The notes under the pieces: model-generated
Told to the model about the DNA's origin: nothing
Database searches by the model: none
The model's input: the letters and a program-made list of their open reading frames with translations, nothing else
Assembly: GCA_023634235.1 (NCBI GenBank)
Contig: JAMKCF010000084.1
Location: 310,001-374,000 of the forward strand
Direction of reading: 5' to 3'
DNA: 64,000 bases
From: Pisaster brevispinus
Taxonomy: Eukaryota; Echinodermata; Asteroidea; Forcipulatida; Asteriidae
Shown: piece after piece, positions 9,778 through 21,965 of the stretch
Position numbering within the stretch: the stretch's first letter is position 1
Layout of the letters: the number at the start of each line of letters is the position of its first letter
Program-made: the position numbers and the translations under genes

Positions 9778-10592
9778 TATACAGGGAGAGAAAAGTAATT
9801 GATTAGTGAATGAGGCTGACTGGAGAGGAGAATCTGTGGTAAAAAGGAGAAAGCAAAGACAAAAAGTTATTAGACATTTCCTTCTTGGATGATTTAGACC
9901 ATGGGGTTGAATGGTCTGGAGACGCATTATCCATAGCTTCTCCCTACTCAGACGAACAGTCTCTGTGGTTTCCTAGTGCCTCATAAAGCCCTGTAAAATC
10001 ATGACAGAAATGGAGTGATTAGGAACATTGAAGTGACGTCCCACACGGGTGTATCCAGCTAGTGGATGTTGACTCTGGATCTGGCCAGGATTTATTCTCT
10101 CTGTAAACACCTGCAAAAAACTGTTGAGAGTCGTGCAGGCAGAAAATAAAACACATACATGTACAATTAATTATCTTATACAATGCAAGTATGTCAATAA
10201 AATGTCAATACAAATGAAGGCAACTCCTAAATATTCTCAAAAGAAAGCAAATGCATGAGTGCGTGATCGAAGAACATATAATATATAGCATGACACTGGA
10301 TGGGCAAGAAGGCATAAGTTACCTAACACACAGGGCCCACTAATCATCATCATTCACACAACAAACTCACAAACCTATGCCTCCAAGTCGAATCCCACCA
10401 GCCAAACCGCAGTCAACACCCCCATGCATTCCATTTCAAGTATTACACATAATTATTATTATTATTATTAATATTAATATTAAAATATGAACCTGGTCGG
10501 ACGACAAGCAGATAATAAATTATACAGAAATAAATATATTCAGTTTATACATAGAAAAAAGCTGCCGTCCAACCACCCTGATGTCCGACACT

Positions 10593-10754
10593 TTACAGGA
10601 AAATGTCTCTTTCTCTCAGGCTCTCTGCAACCTTGGAAACACTCGTCGTTGGCAGTTTGTGATTTGCGATGACTTCACTCCCCTCCGAGATCCAAGTGAA
10701 AGTGTTTGCATCCCCACAGAAGACAGACGCTTCTTGGGTTATCACATTCCGTGT
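10593..10754 (-). pseudogene. CUB-like gene, terminal exon C (frameshifted copy)
   Basis: Homologous to 30819-30931. After the acceptor (gtgttcag) one frame reads EASVFCGDANTFTWISEGSE then VIANHKLPTTSV and ends at a TAA (10593-10595). Relative to the sister exon there is a one-base gain near the acceptor, so the phase coming from exon B (11770-11941) no longer enters the conserved frame. The shared stretch EASVFCGDANTFTWI is probably the true coding frame, because copies differ there by a silent AAC/AAT change. Function unknown. Confidence 0.45.
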
Positions 10755-11769
10755 CTGAACACACACAAAAAAGACAAGATTTCACTATGTCAGTGGAGCC
10801 AGGTTGCAATTTAATTTTTTGAGTAGTGCAATAAGTGAACGCAAACAAAAATTAAGTGAAATACGACCTTATCCCGTGCAGCAAATTGTGTGCTTGCTAT
10901 AGTGTGTTAGATATGAACTTTCGACCTATCAAGTTACGACCCTGTGTTTTTGTATAACTTTAATGCACGTTTGCCTAAAACATGGCTATAAAAGCCACTC
11001 TTGGTAACAGGTTACATACAAGATGAGAATAACTCAGGGAACTAAAGGTAGGAATTGCATCTGAAATCAGTTTAGATTGTAGGATGGAGAAATTTGTTGA
11101 TGTTAAAGGCAAGGAGTTGCAAAGACATGTACATGGAATAAAGCTGTTGGAGTGGGTTTTTGTTGTACATCTCAGCCAAGCAAGATTAACAAGCAGAAAG
11201 CCTGGTTTAACGCTCAAACATCCTGATAGGAGAAACCAGGTTGGACACACTGGTAGCACGTTTACCTTAATGATAGACGAAAAATACCTGAATATCATAG
11301 GGATGATAAACAGTTAGGTACAGTTAGGTACCAGGCGTAACAACCTAATTAAGTAGGACGTTATGGCTGATAATCTATTTTTGCTCAGTTATTTTATACT
11401 GCGTGCATATCATTTATTTGGTCTTTTTTTTTGTGCTAATAGGCAAATAAAGGTCCAATCTCATGTACAGCTGCTTACCTTAAAACTACACTTAACCCCT
11501 AAAAAATACACTTCATAACTACACACTGCGTTATTTTAAATAATATGACAACATTACCTGAGCAAATGAAAGGCTTATTTCACAGGATAAGTTTCATTTT
11601 CCCACAGTTATCATCACAATGATCTATAGTGATACCAGATAAGGCCCATCAATAGTTAAGAGGCAGTGATTTTTGTTGAACATTTGGAGTCAGATAAGCC
11701 GCGTCATGCATGAAGGAAAATAATGTACGTTAACTGCATACACAGATTAACACCCATTTCTCAACAAAC

Positions 11770-11941
11770 CTGGAGAGTCAGGGATCCATGGCAACACTGT
11801 ATGATCAGCTGAGTATCCTGGGAAATAGTTTGATTCATCAGAGACAAACTCCAGCAGGACTTCACTCCCGATGGATGACCGGTCCATAGGGCCAAGCTGG
11901 CTGCACAGGTTGACGTTCTGGCCTGTCCTCAAATCACTCGG
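11770..11941 (-). CDS. CUB-like domain, second half (exon B)
   Basis: A 172-bp exon between acceptor attacag and donor ccag|gtttgt. It reads PSDLRTGQNVNLCSQLGPMD, RSSIGSEVLLEFVSDESNYF, PGYSADHTVLPWIPDSP. The pattern of a Cys followed by GSEVLLEFVSD..N..PGYSA matches the last strands of a CUB domain, an extracellular beta-sandwich module. It joins in phase 0 to exon A (...TDYLK). The sister exon at 33114-33258 lacks the first ~10 residues. Best-preserved exon of this gene in the window. No signal peptide or full-length protein can be assembled. Confidence 0.55.
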
Positions 11942-12285
11942 CTGTAATTCAGACAATAAAATCAAGAATTGTCAAAACTAGATCTTTTAAAAAACATTTT
12001 TAAGAAGTGGGGGAAAAAAGGAAAATTGTTATACCATTAGTGGATTTGCCAAATAAATATTTGCATTTTTTATGATTAAAAATATAAGATCTTTCATCAG
12101 CAATGTGATGTCTCTAAAACAAATTGATTGAAAATTGCTTTATGAAAAAAAAAATAGTAGGCAGGTTATTGAAGATTGATCTCTTGAACCTAAGCATGAA
12201 CAAAGAATCAGCCAATCAATTTCAATGGGAAATATTTGGAAAGAATTTCAAAAGTTGTTGAAATGTTGAGGAGTTAGATTCTGAC

Positions 12286-12429
12286 CTTGAGGTAGTCAGT
12301 TGTGAAGCTTCCCACCATGTTTCTCCAACTCCAACTTGCTGAAAAAATCTGAACCCTGACGTCTGGTTGCGAGTGTATCAGCGTCTGACACTCGGCATCT
12401 GGTTGGTTGTTTAACAGGAAGTTGACAGA
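12286..12429 (-). CDS. CUB-like domain, first half (exon A)
   Basis: Minus strand reads SVNFLLNNQPDAECQTLIHS, QPDVRVQIFSASWSWRNMVG, SFTTDYLK up to the donor (aag|gtcaga). DVRVQI..S.........DYLK is the CUB first-half pattern, with a Cys in the PDAECQ segment. A TAG directly precedes SVNF, so the exon would need the acceptor ttctag|tct. Compared with sister exon 33475-33630, single-base gains and losses have shifted the middle, so this copy may be decayed even though the frame stays open. Confidence 0.45.
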
Positions 12430-12551
12430 CTAGAAGGCTCCTCAGTCAGTGGTCAGGACCTTGCTGCACTCTGAAATTTACATAAGCGGGAAAGGTTAGC
12501 AGACATTAACTTGTTATTAGCTCTTTTCTAGAAAATGTTGGTTGACATTTT

Positions 12552-12812
12552 GTGGATGTCAGATACCATCAGGAGGGAATGAAAGTACTCTTCCAAAAAC
12601 CAATAGAATTATTAAGAGAAGATTTATTTCCAGTTTACATAATTGGAACTCTAGGTGGCAGCAAACATACTGTGATATCTTTTACTGTTGACAGTACTGA
12701 GCATGCACACATCTTTAGGACATTGAATGACCTGGTAAGTCTACTGACCCATGCCTCAGAGAATGCTCCGCTCTGTGCAAAAAATCAGAAGGCTGTACAC
12801 TCAAATATATAA
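12552..12812 (+). other. Isolated 86-codon plus-strand ORF
   Basis: Runs between exons A and D on the opposite strand and contains GTLGGSKHTVISFTVDSTEH followed by a strong donor match (ctg|gtaagt). It has no counterpart in the sister duplication and no recognised family. Could be an exon of an antisense gene or chance. Confidence 0.2.
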
Positions 12813-12863
12813 CAAATGACATAAACTGGAACTTGATGAAAAGTACCTCAAATAATGTCGCTC

Positions 12864-12990
12864 TCAGTCAGCATCGGGTATCACAGGCCCATGAATGTCA
12901 AGAAGCGCAAAATCTGGTGGAGGAGTAAAGAGGATCTGACAGCCGCAGTCTGCTTGGAGGAGAGGTAGTGTAGGCAGGCTTTTGGTTGAA
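12864..12990 (-). pseudogene. CUB-like gene, upstream exon D fragment
   Basis: Reads SLPTLPLLQADCGCQILFTP, PPDFALLDIHGPVIPDAD and a TGA at 12864-12866. The sister at 32100-32238 shares LPTL..L.ADCGCQILFT.PP. It ends only ~15 bp from the start of the 12-bp minisatellite. Conservation of ADCGCQILFT in both copies argues for past coding use; the role is unknown. Confidence 0.35.
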
Positions 12991-13006
12991 CTAGAAACTA
13001 AAATCT

Positions 13007-16000
13007 GAGACTACAACTGAGACTACAACTGAGACTACAACTGAGACTACAACTGAGACTACAACTGAGACTACAACTGAGACTACAACTGAGACTACAA
13101 CTGAGACTACAACTGAGACTACAACTGAGACTACAACTGAGACTACAACTGAGACTACAACTGAGACTACAACTGAGACTACAACTGAGACTACAACTGA
13201 GACTACAACTGAGACTACAACTGAGACTACAACTGAGACTACAACTGAGACTACAACTGAGACTACAACTGAGACTACAACTGAGACTACAACTGAGACT
13301 ACAACTGAGACTACAACTGAGACTACAACTGAGACTACAACTGAGACTACAACTGAGACTACAACTGAGACTACAACTGAGACTACAACTGAGACTACAA
13401 CTGAGACTACAACTGAGACTACAACTGAGACTACATCTGAGACTACATCTGAGACTACATCTGAGACTACATCTGAGACTACATCTGTGACTACATCTGT
13501 GACTACATCTGTGACTACATCTGTGACTACATCTGTGACTACATCTGTGACTACATCTGTGACTACATCTGAGACTACATCTGAGACTACATCTGAGACT
13601 ACATCTGAGACTACATCTGAGACTACATCTGAGACTACATCTGAGACTACATCTGAGACTACATCTGAGACTACATCTGAGACTACATCTGAGACTACAT
13701 CTGAGACTACATCTGAGACTACATCTGAGACTACATCTGAGACTACATCTGAGACTACATCTGTGACTACATCTGTGACTACATCTGAGACTACATCTGA
13801 GACTACATCTGAGACTACATCTGAGACTACATCTGAGACTACATCTGAGACTACATCTGAGACTACATCTGAGACTACATCTGAGACTACAACTGAGACT
13901 ACAACTGAGACTACAACTGAGACTACAACTGAGACTACAACTGAGACTACAACTGAGACTACAACTGAGACTACAACTGAGACTACAACTGAGACTACAT
14001 CTGAGACTACATCTGAGACTACATCTGAGACTACATCTTAGACTACATCTGAGACTACAACTGAGACTACAACTGCGACTACAACTGCGACTACAACTGC
14101 GACTACAACTGCGACTACAACTGCGACTACAACTGCGACTACAACTGCGACTACAACTGCGACTACAACTGCGACTACAACTGCGACTACAACTGCGACT
14201 ACATCTGGGACTACATCTGGGACTACATCTGGGACTACATCTGGGACTACATCTGGGACTACATCTGGGACTACATCTGGGACTACATCTGGGACTACAA
14301 CTGGGGCTACAACTGGGGCTACAACTGGGGCTACAACTGGGGCTACATCTGGGGCTACAACTGGGGCTACAACTGGGGCTACATCTGGGGCTACATCTGG
14401 GGCTACATCTGGGGCTACATCTGGGGCTACAACTGGGGCTACAACTGGGACTACAACTGGGGCTACAACTGGGGCTACAACTGGGGCTACAACTGGGGCT
14501 ACAACTGGGGCTACAACTGGGGCTACAACTGGGGCTACAACTGGGGCTACAACTGGGGCTACAACTGGGACTACAACTGGGGCTACAACTGGGGCTACAA
14601 CTGGGGCTACAACTGGGGCTACAACTGGGGCTACAACTGGGGCTACAACTGGGGCTACAACTGGGGCTACAACTGGGGCTACAACTGGGGCTACAACTGG
14701 GGCTACAACTGGGGCTACAACTGGGGCTACAACTGGGGCTACAACTGGGGCTACATCTGGGGCTACATCTGGGGCTACAGCTGGGGCTACAGCTGGGGCT
14801 ACAGCTGGGGCTACAGCTGGGGCTACAACTGGGGCTACAACTGGGGCTACAACTGGGGCTACAACTGGGGCTACAACTGGGGCTACAACTGGGGCTACAA
14901 CTGGGGCTACAACTGGGGCTACAACTGGGGCTACAACTGGGGCTACAACTGGGGCTACAACTGGGGCTACAACTGGGGCTACAACTGGGGCTACATCTGG
15001 GGCTACATCTGGGGCTACAGCTGGGGCTACAGCTGGGGCTACAGCTGGGGCTACAACTGGGGCTACAACTGGGGCTACAACTGGGGCTACAACTGGGGCT
15101 ACAACTGGGGCTACAACTGGGGCTACAACTGGGGCTACAACTGGGGCTACAACTGGGGCTACAAATGGGGCTACAACGGGCTACAACTGGGGCTACAACT
15201 GGGGCTACAACTGGGGCTACAACTGGGGCTACAACTGGGGCTACAACTGGGGCTACAACTGGGGCTACAACTGGGGCTTCAACTGGGGCTACAACTGGGG
15301 CTACAACTGGGGCTACAACTGGGGCTACAACTGGGGCTACAACTGGGGCTACAACTGGGGCTACATCTGGGGCTACATCTGGGGCTACAGCTGGGGCTAC
15401 AGCTGGGGCTACAGCTGGGGCTACAACTGGGGCTACAACTGGGGCTACAACTGGGGCTACAACTGGGGCTACAACTGGGGCTACAACTGGGGCTACAACT
15501 GGGGCTACAACTGGGGCTACAACTGGGGCTACAAATGGGGCTACAACGGGCTACAACTGGGGCTACAACTGGGGCTACAACTGGGGCTACAACTGGGGCT
15601 ACAACTGGGGCTACAACTGGGGCTACAACTGGGGCTACAACTGGGGCTTCAACTGGGGCTACAACTGGGGCTACAACTGGGGCTACAACTGGGGCTACAA
15701 CTGGGGCTACAACTGGGGCTACAACTTGGGGTTACAACTGAGACTACAACTGAGACTACAACTGAGACTACAACTGAGACTTCATCTGAGACTACAACTG
15801 AGACTACAACTGAGACTACAACTGAGACTACAACTGAGACTACATCTGAGACTACATCTGAGACTACATCTGAGACTGCATCTGAGACTGCATCTGAGAC
15901 TGCATCTGAGACTGCAACTGAGACTACAACTGAGACTACAACTGAGACTACAACTGAGACTACAACTGAGACTACAACTGAGACTACAACTGAGACTACA

Positions 16001-16724
16001 ACTGAGACTACAACTGAGACTACAACTGAGACTACAACTGAGACTACAACTGAGACTACAACTGAGACTACAACTGAGACTACAACTGAGACTACAACTG
16101 AGACTACAACTGAGACTACAACTGAGACTACAACTGAGACTACAACTGAGACTACATCTGAGACTACATCTGAGACTACATCTGAGACTACATCTGAGAC
16201 TACATCTGAGACTACATCTGAGACTACATCTGAGACTACATCTGAGACTACATCTGAGACTACAACTGAGACTACATCTGAGACTACATCTGAGACTACA
16301 TCTGAGACTACAACTGAGACTACAACTGAGACTACAACTGAGACTACAACTGAGACTACAACTGAGACTACAACTGAGACTACAACTGGGGCTACAACTG
16401 GGGCTACATCTGGGGCTACATCTGGGGCTACAACTGGGGCTACAACTGGGGCTACAACTGGGGCTACAACTGGGGCTACAACTGGGGCTACAACTGGGGC
16501 TACAACTGGGGCTACAACTGGGGCTACAACTGGGGCTACAACTGGGGCTACAACTGGGGCTACAACTGGGGCTACAACTGGGGCTACAACTGGGGCTACA
16601 ACTGGGGCTACAACTGGGGCTACAACTGGGGCTACAACTGGGGCTACAAATGGGGCTGCAACTGGGGCTACAACTGAGACTACAACTGAGACTTCAACTG
16701 CGACTACAACTGAGACTACAACTG
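13007..16724. repeat. 12-bp minisatellite, about 310 units
   Basis: Unit GAGACTACAACT with variants in homogeneous blocks. Order: GAGACTACAACT (13007-13434); GAG/GTGACTACATCT (to ~13890); GAGACTACAACT and ATCT; GCGACTACAACT (~14070-14200); GGGACTACATCT; GGGGCTACAACT with ATCT and AGCT sub-blocks (~14300-15730); GAGACTACAACT/ATCT (to ~16387); GGGGCTACAACT (to ~16667); mixed end. A 370-bp higher-order repeat (30 units plus a 10-bp unit) is duplicated: its 'acaaatggggctacaacggg' marker occurs at 15161 and 15531. Because 12 is divisible by 3, long ORFs (e.g. 13487-14041, 15165-16925) arise automatically and are not evidence of a protein. Confidence 0.97.
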
Positions 16725-16734
16725 GAAGCTATCA

Positions 16735-16840
16735 ACCAGATGCCTCAATCTCAAAACACCAACCTCAAATCTCCAATTTCCAAACTCCAAACTCCAAACC
16801 CCAAACTCCAACCTCCGAACTCCACACTCCAATCTGAAAA
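16735..16840. repeat. Degenerate CCAAACTCC-type repeat at the array edge
   Basis: Short runs of 'ccaaactccaaactccaaac' and 'caacctccgaactcc' lie directly after the minisatellite. A 7-8-bp imperfect pyrimidine-rich repeat, possibly a separate small satellite. Confidence 0.7.
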
Positions 16841-18928
16841 TGGTTGGTACAACCAAAATAAAGGACAAGGTAATAACATGCTGAAAATATTGATAGGGTT
16901 TAACAAGCGCCAAGAATTTAGTTAGGAAGTGTACGATTTTAAGAGAAGATCTTATACGCGAACAACCACTCTAAAAGGTGAAGCTGCCAACATTTTCATC
17001 TTGCAGTCAAGGAAATTTTGTACAATAATCTGGGCGATATGAAGAACATGGGGGAAAACCTAAAATAATTGGGGAGATTTTCAAATTTGTTTATCTGAAC
17101 CAGTAAAGATGGATTTATTTTCAGGAAACTATCCGCAGAAACAGGGAGTTGGCTGCTCTAAGGATGGCAAAAAACAGTTCTTTGACAATGTATATGAGCT
17201 GGATTGCGGGGCAAATTCACCTCCAACAAACAGCTAGACATAGATGAAAGTGTTTATTCGGAAAATAAATTCAGCTCTCACACACTAAATTCTGACAAGT
17301 GGCAAGCAACATCAAAACCCTGCAGTTGCAAAAGCCATCATTTCGAGTTGAAACGCAGACTCGAGGCCAGTAATTTTAGAGTCTGGCCAGTAAACTGATG
17401 ACCAGACCAGTCAAAAGGTCTTATAAAATTTGTACCTTTTCATGAGCCGTGGGATGAAGAGGCGACACAGACAGCACAAACTCATGAAGAAATAGCTGTG
17501 CCTACTGGACAAAGACAATTCAAAAGAACACATATAAAAAGTTTGGAAATAATCAAGTTCTGGGAAGAAACTGCAGACAAATGTAATCACTCTTGTGTCA
17601 GTGCTTGTTCAGATAAAAAAAAGTTTACATGTTAAACTGAGTAGATATTGGATTTCTCTCTTTGATTCTGGTCTTGTAACAGAAATTCTTGTCTAGTGCA
17701 TATTTTAAGCAACATGCAAGCCCTGCATTCTTGTGGATTTACCCAACAAGTACAAGCCCTGGAACAAGGGGCGAATTCCATAGGGCTTTTCAAATTGACT
17801 ACCGTCAGAAAAAATATGGGGAAGAAGAAACCTCCTGAAAACTGAACTGTTTATTTAGGTCAAAAAACTCTCTCTTCTACCAGATCTACCTATCCTGTAT
17901 TATACCTTTAATAATACTCAATCGTACCTTTTCATGAGCCGTGGGATGAAGAGCTGACACAGACAGCACAAACTCATGAAGAAATAGCTGTGCCTACTGG
18001 ACAAAGACAATTCAAAAGAACGCATATGAAAACTTTGGAAATAATTAAGATCTTGGAAGAAGCTGCAGACACAGATTTTGCAAGTGTAACTTTTTTGTTT
18101 AGGACTGTGTCAAGTCAAGATAGAATGGAATATGCACACACAATTTGCAAGTGGGAAATTGGTAGCAGGAGGGACTGACCAGAGATAAGTGACGACGTCT
18201 GACCAAATCAAGTTTTTTTTACACTTAGTCACTTAACTCCAACGGATTTTGAAATTATAAGTTTGTCTCCGCTGCTCGAAATCCAACCTGGATTGAGCCT
18301 GACCCATAATCTGACTATGCAGTCATCCCTTGTTCTGTTCTACAATAATTAGTGGAGTGTTGTGGCCTAGCGGTCCAGTGATGCAGACCTCACAGAACAG
18401 ACTGGGCTTGTTATCATAACACAAAAGGACACTTTAAATGTGGTTCCATTAGCCTGCATCGCCTGCATATGTTATGATCTGAAAGTCTTCAAACTATAAG
18501 TGAATGCCAAAAACTCAAAAAGCCTGAACTTTCTCAGGTGCAATCAAGAGTTCAAACAAGATCCCACTGATGTAAGACTTGATTAATTAAAGAAATTATC
18601 AATAAACTTCAAATATTGATAGGGTTAAACAAGCGTCAAGAATTAAGTTCGGAAGTGTACGATTTCAAGAGAAGATCTTATACGCAAACAACCACTCTAA
18701 GGTCAAGCTGCCAACATTTTCATCTTGCAGTCAAGGAAATTTTCTACAATAATCTGGGCGATATGAAGACCATGGGGGAAAACCTAAAATAATTGGGGAG
18801 ATTTTCAAATTTGTTTATCTGAACATGGAAAGATGGATTTATTTCTAGGGAACTATCCGCAGACAGGGAGAGTTGGCTGCTCTAAGGATGGCAAAAAAAC
18901 AGTTCTTTGACAATGTATATGAGCTGGA

Positions 18929-19126
18929 TTGCGGGGCAAATTCACCTCCAACAAACAGCTAGACACAGATGAAAGTGTTTATTCGAAAATTAAATTCAGC
19001 TCTCACACACTAAATTCTGACGAGTGGCAAGCTATGTCATTACCCTGCAGGAGCAAAGGCCATTATTTCGAGTTGGAACGCAGACCCAAGGCCAGTAATT
19101 TTAGAGTCTGGCCAGTAAACTTATGA
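18929..19126 (+). other. Array ORF family 1 (representative)
   Basis: A ~64-codon ORF starting MRGKFTSNKQLDTDESVYSK and ending ASNFRVWPVN is kept in all five units (17204, 18929, 20650, 22665, 24386; the last ends at 60 codons). Copies differ by scattered replacements and no stops before the common end. Persistence can reflect either recent array homogenisation or coding. No family recognised, no clear splice sites at its ends. Confidence 0.3.
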
Positions 19127-19371
19127 CCAGACCAGTCCAAAGGTCTTATAAAATTTGTACCTTTTCATGAGCCGTGGGATGACGAGCCGACACAGACAGC
19201 ACAAACTCATGAAGAACTAGCTGTGCCTACTGGACAAAAACAATTCAAAAGAACACATATAAAAAGTTTGGAAATAATTAAGTTCTGGGAAGAAACTGCA
19301 GACAAATTAAATCACTCTTGTGTCAGTGCTTGTTCAGATAAAAAAAGTATACATGTTAAACTGAGTAGATA

Positions 19372-19563
19372 ATGGATTTCTCTCTTTATTTCTGGTCTTG
19401 TAACAGAAATTCTTGTCTAGTGCATACTTTAAGCAACATGCAAGCCCTGCATTCTTGTGGATTTACCCAACAAGTTCAAGCCCTGGAACAAGGGGCGAAT
19501 TCCATAGGGCTTTTCAAATTGACTACCGTCAGAAAAAAATATGGGGAAGAAGAAACCTCCTGA
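19372..19563 (+). other. Array ORF family 2 with a clean acceptor (representative)
   Basis: After ttctggtcttgtaacag the frame reads NSCLVHTLSNMQALHSCGFT, QQVQALEQGANSIGLFKLTT, VRKKYGEEETS and stop. Copies at 21093 and 23093 preserve it. Between this unit and the 21.1-kb unit, GCG/GCA, AAA/AAG and TTG/CTG changes are silent in this frame and V/I is conservative, which favours coding ancestry. The A-run length (six or seven) shifts the tail between copies. Unknown protein. Confidence 0.35.
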
Positions 19564-19655
19564 AAACTGAACTGTTGATTTAGGTCAAAAACTCTCTTCT
19601 ACAAGATCTACCAATCCTGTATTATACCTTTAATAATACTCAATCGTACCTTTTC

Positions 19656-19900
19656 ATGAGCCGTGGGATGAAGAGCTGACACAGACAGCACAAACTCATG
19701 AAGAAATAGCTGTGCCTACTGGACAAAGACAATTCAAAAGAACGCATATGAAAACTTTGGAAATAATTAAGATCTTGGAAGAAACTGCAGACACAGATTT
19801 TGCAAGTGTAACTTTTTTGTTTAGGACTGTGTCAAGTCAAGATAGAATGGAATATGCACACACAATTTGCAAGTGGGAAATTGGTAGCAGGAGGGACTGA
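19656..19900 (+). other. Array ORF family 3, exon-like (representative)
   Basis: Reads VPFHEPWDEELTQTAQTHEE, IAVPTGQRQFKRTHMKTLEI, IKILEETADTDF. In units near 21.5, 23.5 and 24.8 kb the end is a perfect donor (gatttt|gtaagt); here and in unit 1 it is gcaagt. A second, diverged copy (…DEPTQTAQTHEEIAVPTGQK…) sits ~800 bp upstream in each unit. Strong protein-like character but no recognised family and no upstream acceptor, so it may be a fossil exon. Confidence 0.35.
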
Positions 19901-21965
19901 CCAGAGATAAGTGACGACGTCTGACCAAATCAAGTTTTTTTTACACTTAGTCACTTAACTCCAACGGATTTTGAAATTATAAGTTTGTCTCCGCTGCTCG
20001 AAATCCAACCTGGATTGAGCCTGACCCATAATCTGACTATGCAGTCATCCCTTGTTCTGTTCTACAATAATTAGTGGAGTGTTGTGGCCTAGCGGTCCAG
20101 TGATGCAGACCTCACAGAACAGACTGGGCTTGTTATCATAACACAAAAGGACACTTTAAATGTGGTTCCATTAGCCTGCATCGCCTGCATATGTTATGAT
20201 CTGAAAGTCTTCAAACTATAAGTGAATGCCAAAAACTCAAAAAGCCTGAACTTTCTCAGGTGCAATCAAGAGTTCAAACAAGATCCCACTGATGTAAGAC
20301 TTGATTAATTAAAAAATTATCAATAAACTTCAAATATTGATAGGGTTAAACAAGCGTCAAGAATTAAGTTCGGAAGTGTACGATTTCAAGAGAAGATCTT
20401 ATACGCAAACAACCACTCTAAGGTCAAGCTGCCAACATTTTCATCTTGCAGTCAAGGAAATTTTCTACAATAATTTGGGCGACTGGAAGACCATGGGGGA
20501 AAACCTAAAATAATTGGGGAGATTTTCAAATTTGTTTATCTGAACATGGAAAGATGGATTTATTTCTAGGGAACTATCCGCAGACAGGGAGAGTTGGCTG
20601 CTCTAAGGATGGCAAAAAAACAGTTCTTTGAAAATGTATATGAGCTAAATTGCGGGGCAAATTCACCTCCAACAAACAGCTAGACACACATGAAAGTGTT
20701 TATTCGAAAATTAAATTCAGCTCTCACAAACTAAATTCTGACGAGTGGCAAGCTATGTCATTACCCTGCAGAAGCGAAGGCCATTATTTCGAGTTGGAAC
20801 GCAGACCCAAGGCCAGTAATTTTAGAGTCTGGCCAGTAAACTAATGACCAGACCAGTCCAAAGGTCTTATAAAATTTGTACCTTTTCATGAGCCGTGGGA
20901 TGACGAGCCGACACAGACAGCACAAACTCATGAAGAAATAGCTGTGCCTACTGGACAAAAACAATTCAAAAGAACACATATAAAAAGTTTGGAAATAATT
21001 AAGTTCTGGGAAGAAACTGCAGACAAATTAAATCACTCTTGTGTCAGTGCTTGTTCAGATAAAAAAAGTATACATGTTAAACTGAGTAGATAATGGATTT
21101 CTCTCTTTATTTCTGGTCTTGTAACAGAAATTCTTGTCTAGTGCATACTTTAAGCAACATGCAAGCCCTGCATTCTTGTGGATTTCCCCATCAAATTCAA
21201 GCCCTGGAAGAAGGGGCAAATTCCAAAGGGCTTTTCAAGCTGACTACCGTCAGAAAAAATATGGGGAAGAAGAAACCTCCTGAAAACTGAACTGTTGATT
21301 TAGTTCACAAACTCTCTCTTCTACCAGATCTACCAATCCTGTATTATACCTTTAATAATACTCAATCGTACCTTTTCATGAGCCGTGGGATGAAGAGCTG
21401 ACACAGACAGCACAAACTCATGAAAAAATAGCTGTGCCTACTGGACAAAGACAATTCAAAAGAACACATAGGAAAAGTTTGGAAATAATTAAGTTCTGGG
21501 AAGAAACTGCAGACACAGATTTTGTAAGTGTAACTTTTTTGTTTAGGACTGTGGCAAGTCAAGATAGAATGGTATATGAACTTTTTCAGGTGCAATCAAG
21601 AATTCAAACAAGATCCCACTGATATAAGACTTGATTCATTAAGGCAATTATCAATAAACTTCAAATATTGATAGGGTTTAACATGCGTCAAGAATTAAGT
21701 TAGGAAGTGTACGATTTCAAGAGAAGATCTTATACGCGAACAACCACTCTAAGGTCAAGCTGGCAACATTTTCATCTTGCAGTCAAGGAAATTTTCTACA
21801 ATAATCTGGGCGATATGAAGAACATGGGGGAAAACCTAAAATAATTGGGGAGATTTTCAAATTTCTTTATCTGAACATGAAAATATGGATATATTTTCAG
21901 GAAACTATCCGCAGAAACAGGGAGAGTTCTCTAAGGATGGCAAAAACCAGTTCTTTGACAATGTA

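Larger units (their letters stand above)
8118..12480. repeat. Segmental duplication, copy 1
   Basis: This block matches 27905-33640 in the same orientation in many collinear pieces: 'gagacatgggaaggaggc' at 8118/27905, the foldback element, the 10.26-10.81 kb block with exon C, and the exon B and A blocks. Spacing between partners is about 20-21 kb. Insertions and deletions differ between copies, and copy 2 has extra internal repetition. Confidence 0.8.

Noticed and set aside
13487..14041. 184-residue Thr/Ser/Glu repeat ORF as a mucin-like protein
   Set aside because: The 12-bp unit is a multiple of three and lacks stops in this frame, so an ORF is automatic. There is no start context, splice site or flanking coding sequence.
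15165..16925. 586-residue Gly/Thr/Leu repeat ORF
   Set aside because: It changes amino-acid register where single-base changes shift the unit (ATTG to YNWG to LQLR), which shows that no frame is protected. It is a product of the minisatellite.
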